A stretch of 54,393 nt of DNA from Peptoniphilaceae bacterium AM52-5BH. Its GTDB lineage: Bacteria; Bacillota; Clostridia; Tissierellales; Peptoniphilaceae. Every line of letters starts with the position of its first letter. Within the stretch, counting starts at the first letter, position 1. The stretch covers positions 1 to 54,393 of the forward strand of contig JAQEDR010000009.1 in the NCBI GenBank assembly GCA_027669155.1, written 5' to 3'. This document shows positions 53,010 through 54,393 of this stretch, one piece after another. The translations under genes were made by a program, and so were the position numbers. Under the pieces are notes generated by a model. The model was not told the origin of the DNA and ran no database searches. It saw only the letters and a program-made list of their open reading frames with translations.

Positions 53010-53843
53010 TTAAGCCGCATTCTTTTCTCTATATTCCACCGGACTTAAATATCCTAACTTTTCTTTTATTCTGTATTTATTGTAATATTCGATATATTCT
53101 TCTAATGTTTCTTTTAATTCTTCATATGAATAGAATTTATTACCATAGTATATTTCTTGTTTTAATATCCCAAAGAAGTTTTCCATTGGTGAGTTATCTA
53201 GACAGTTTCCTTTTCTTGACATTGACTGGGTTATTCCTTCACCGTCTAGTCTTGATGTGTATTGTTTTACTTGATAGGCCCATCCTTGGTCTGAATGAAA
53301 TATTCTATTACTCTTGTTCACACTTGTTATTTCTATTGCTTCATCTAAAGCTTTTAGTATTGGTTCTAGTGTCGGTTTCTCTGATATTTCATAGCTTATG
53401 ATTTCACTATTGTACATATCTAGATATGGGTTTAGGTAAAGTTTTTTTACTTGGTAATTTCCTTTTTTGTCTTTTTCTAAGTATTTAAATTCTGTTGTGT
53501 CTGTTGTTATTTGTGTATATGGTATTTCTATTTTGAATTTTCTATTTATTTCATTATCGGCAATTTTACCTATTGTTCCTTTGTATGAGGAATATTTTCT
53601 TGTTTTCCTTGAGAAGTTTGTTACTTGAAGTTTTAATTTTTGTATTAGTTTTTGTACTTTCTTCTTGTTTATTAGTAGCCCTTGTCTTCTCAATATACCT
53701 GTGATTCTTCTATATCCATAGTTTGGATTGTCTTTTCTAATTTCTATTATTTTCCTCTCTAGATGCTCATCCTTATTTGGTCTGTCTAAGCGTTTTTGCC
53801 AATACATGTAGGTTGATTTTGGCATTTTGAAATATTCTAACAA
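53010..53843 (-). CDS. IS3-family transposase OrfB (DDE integrase part)
   Basis: The separately read part has 277 aa. An HTH_21-type segment (DNPNYGYRRITGILRRQGL) comes first, then the rve integrase domain with the DDE residues in ITTDTTEF, RIFHSDQGWAY and NSPMENFFGILKQE. It ends with the integrase tail YNKYRIKEKLGYLSPVEY. The same frame is open back to the A9 tract at 53931-53939, so OrfB is most likely made as an OrfAB fusion after a -1 frameshift and not from its own start. It looks intact. Confidence 0.88.
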   Translation of the reverse strand: MLEYFKMPKSTYMYWQKRLDRPNKDEHLERKIIEIRKDNPNYGYRRITGILRRQGLLINKKKVQKLIQKLKLQVTNFSRKTRKYSSYKGTIGKIADNEINRKFKIEIPYTQITTDTTEFKYLEKDKKGNYQVKKLYLNPYLDMYNSEIISYEISEKPTLEPILKALDEAIEITSVNKSNRIFHSDQGWAYQVKQYTSRLDGEGITQSMSRKGNCLDNSPMENFFGILKQEIYYGNKFYSYEELKETLEEYIEYYNKYRIKEKLGYLSPVEYREKNAA

Positions 53844-53866
53844 GTCTTTTAGTTTAAATTTATCTC

Positions 53867-54393
53867 TTAGTGATTTAATGATCTTAGGTATTCGTCTATT
53901 TCTGATTCTGTCATTTGAGAGAATTGAATCTTTTTTTTTAGAATTTCTACTTCCATTTGGAGGTGGTAATTTTCTTCTCTTAGTTTTTCTATTTCACTTA
54001 TATCTTCTTTAATTTCAGTTTTTTTAATAGGTTTCTTCTTACCGTCTCTTTCCATTTTCGAAGGCCTCCCTCTCTTTTTAGGTTTTAGTCCTTCAATTCC
54101 TTCTTCTCTAAATTCTTTTACCCATCTAACTATTATGCTTGGGTTATTGATTTTCATTTCATTAGCGATGCTTTGATAGGACATTTCTCCAGTTAAGTAC
54201 AATTTTACTACTTTTAATTTAAACTCTAAAGAGTAACTATTATTCGTTCTTGATACTTTTAGTCCATCATAACCTTGAGATTCGTAAGCATTAACCCACA
54301 CTCTAATAGTTTTCTTATCTCGGATACTGTATTTTTTAGCTAATTCATTGTAGCTTATCTTGCTTTCAAAGTATTCTTTTACTAATTTATATT
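53867..54393 (-). CDS. IS3-family transposase OrfA, 5' part beyond the window
   Basis: The frame is open to the window end, so the true start lies outside. Two helix-turn-helix units are visible (SYNELAKKYSIRDKKTIRVW and SYQSIANEMKINNPSIIVRW), then a basic segment (KKRGRPSKM) and a leucine-zipper coil (EIEKLREENYHLQMEVEIL). This is the DNA-binding part of the transposase. A slippery A9G tract near its end would send some ribosomes into orfB. Confidence 0.87.
   Translation of the reverse strand, partial: YKLVKEYFESKISYNELAKKYSIRDKKTIRVWVNAYESQGYDGLKVSRTNNSYSLEFKLKVVKLYLTGEMSYQSIANEMKINNPSIIVRWVKEFREEGIEGLKPKKRGRPSKMERDGKKKPIKKTEIKEDISEIEKLREENYHLQMEVEILKKKIQFSQMTESEIDEYLRSLNH
53930..53939 (-). 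promoter_or_regulatory. Programmed -1 frameshift site in the IS3 element
   Basis: On the minus strand nine A residues followed by G occur in orfA (CTA AAA AAA AAG). Shifting back by one gives AAA AAA AAA GAT, and that frame stays open into orfB. This is the usual way IS150-type elements make the full OrfAB transposase. Confidence 0.75.

Larger units (their letters stand above)
52921..54393 (-). mobile_element. IS3-family (IS150-like) insertion sequence, cut by the window end
   Basis: The inner end starts at 52921 with TGACCCCAAAAAGTTGGAC, an IR of IS150/IS3 type. Two overlapping transposase frames, orfA and orfB, follow on the minus strand. The other end lies past 54393. Between the IR and orfB are a hairpin (TAATACCAG/CTGGTATTA, 52941-52978) and a terminator-like stem TCCACCC/GGGGTGGA followed by T6 (near 52988-53010). 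A similar IR-like string, TCTAACCCCAAAGTCTAGAC, lies just outside at 52895-52914. Confidence 0.85.

Overview
The window looks like chromosome of a low-GC Gram-positive anaerobic coccus. AT-rich codon use, AGGAGG ribosome binding sites, the cdaA-cdaR, tig-clpP-clpX-lon-ysxC order and an anaerobic selenium/molybdenum hydroxylase cluster all suggest Anaerococcus or another Peptoniphilaceae member. The genus is inferred from family content, not from a marker gene. I see no rRNA, tRNA or CRISPR array.

Layout. 1-2 kb: a small minus-strand operon of unrecognised genes and a broken Xre regulator. 2-3.4 kb: a dead IS256-family element. 3.5-7 kb: an ABC-F ribosome protection gene behind a leader/attenuator, and a MerR regulator behind a 19-bp-spacer promoter. 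7.3-9.4 kb: a YeiH-type exporter divergent from its LysR regulator. 9.4-12.2 kb: decayed DNA with two related gene remnants, an IS200 remnant, a dispersed ~135-bp repeat and a two-gene membrane operon. 12.3-18.8 kb: a complete type I restriction-modification system (hsdM-hsdS-hsdR) followed by a broken YgjP-like metallopeptidase. 19.5-23.5 kb: an arsenic operon (arsR-arsD-arsA-arsC-acr3) with two palindromic operators. 23.6-24.5 kb: two diverged tandem ~430-bp units full of small hairpins. 24.8-39.1 kb: a selenium-dependent molybdenum hydroxylase and selenium-trafficking region. 39.1-42.2 kb: a HigB/HigA-like toxin-antitoxin pair and an ApeA-like HEPN anti-phage gene. 42.4-52.9 kb: a helix-turn-helix gene, then c-di-AMP synthesis, CCA addition and proteostasis genes. 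52.9 kb to the end: an IS3-family element that runs off the window.

How the genes work together. The plus-strand operon hydA, xdh (2Fe-2S plus molybdopterin fusion), yqeC, mocA-like, yqeB, xdhC should make a purine/hydantoin-type molybdenum hydroxylase and mature its selenium-containing molybdenum cofactor. Facing it is selD-yedF-DUF3343-cysteine desulfurase. Divergent from selD is a second desulfurase-DUF3343 pair, translationally coupled to an ATP-dependent activase and a double-cubane-cluster reductase. Selenophosphate synthetase is present, while selA, selB and selC are absent from the window. This fits the known 'orphan SelD' pattern in which selenium goes to a hydroxylase cofactor. The paired desulfurase/carrier modules and the linked double-cubane reductase are the most interesting biochemistry here.

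The most unusual DNA-level signal is a 24-bp palindromic element. One copy sits, a multiple of three in length, inside the IS256 transposase. Two more lie in one tandem unit at 24 kb and are missing from the matching places of its sister unit.
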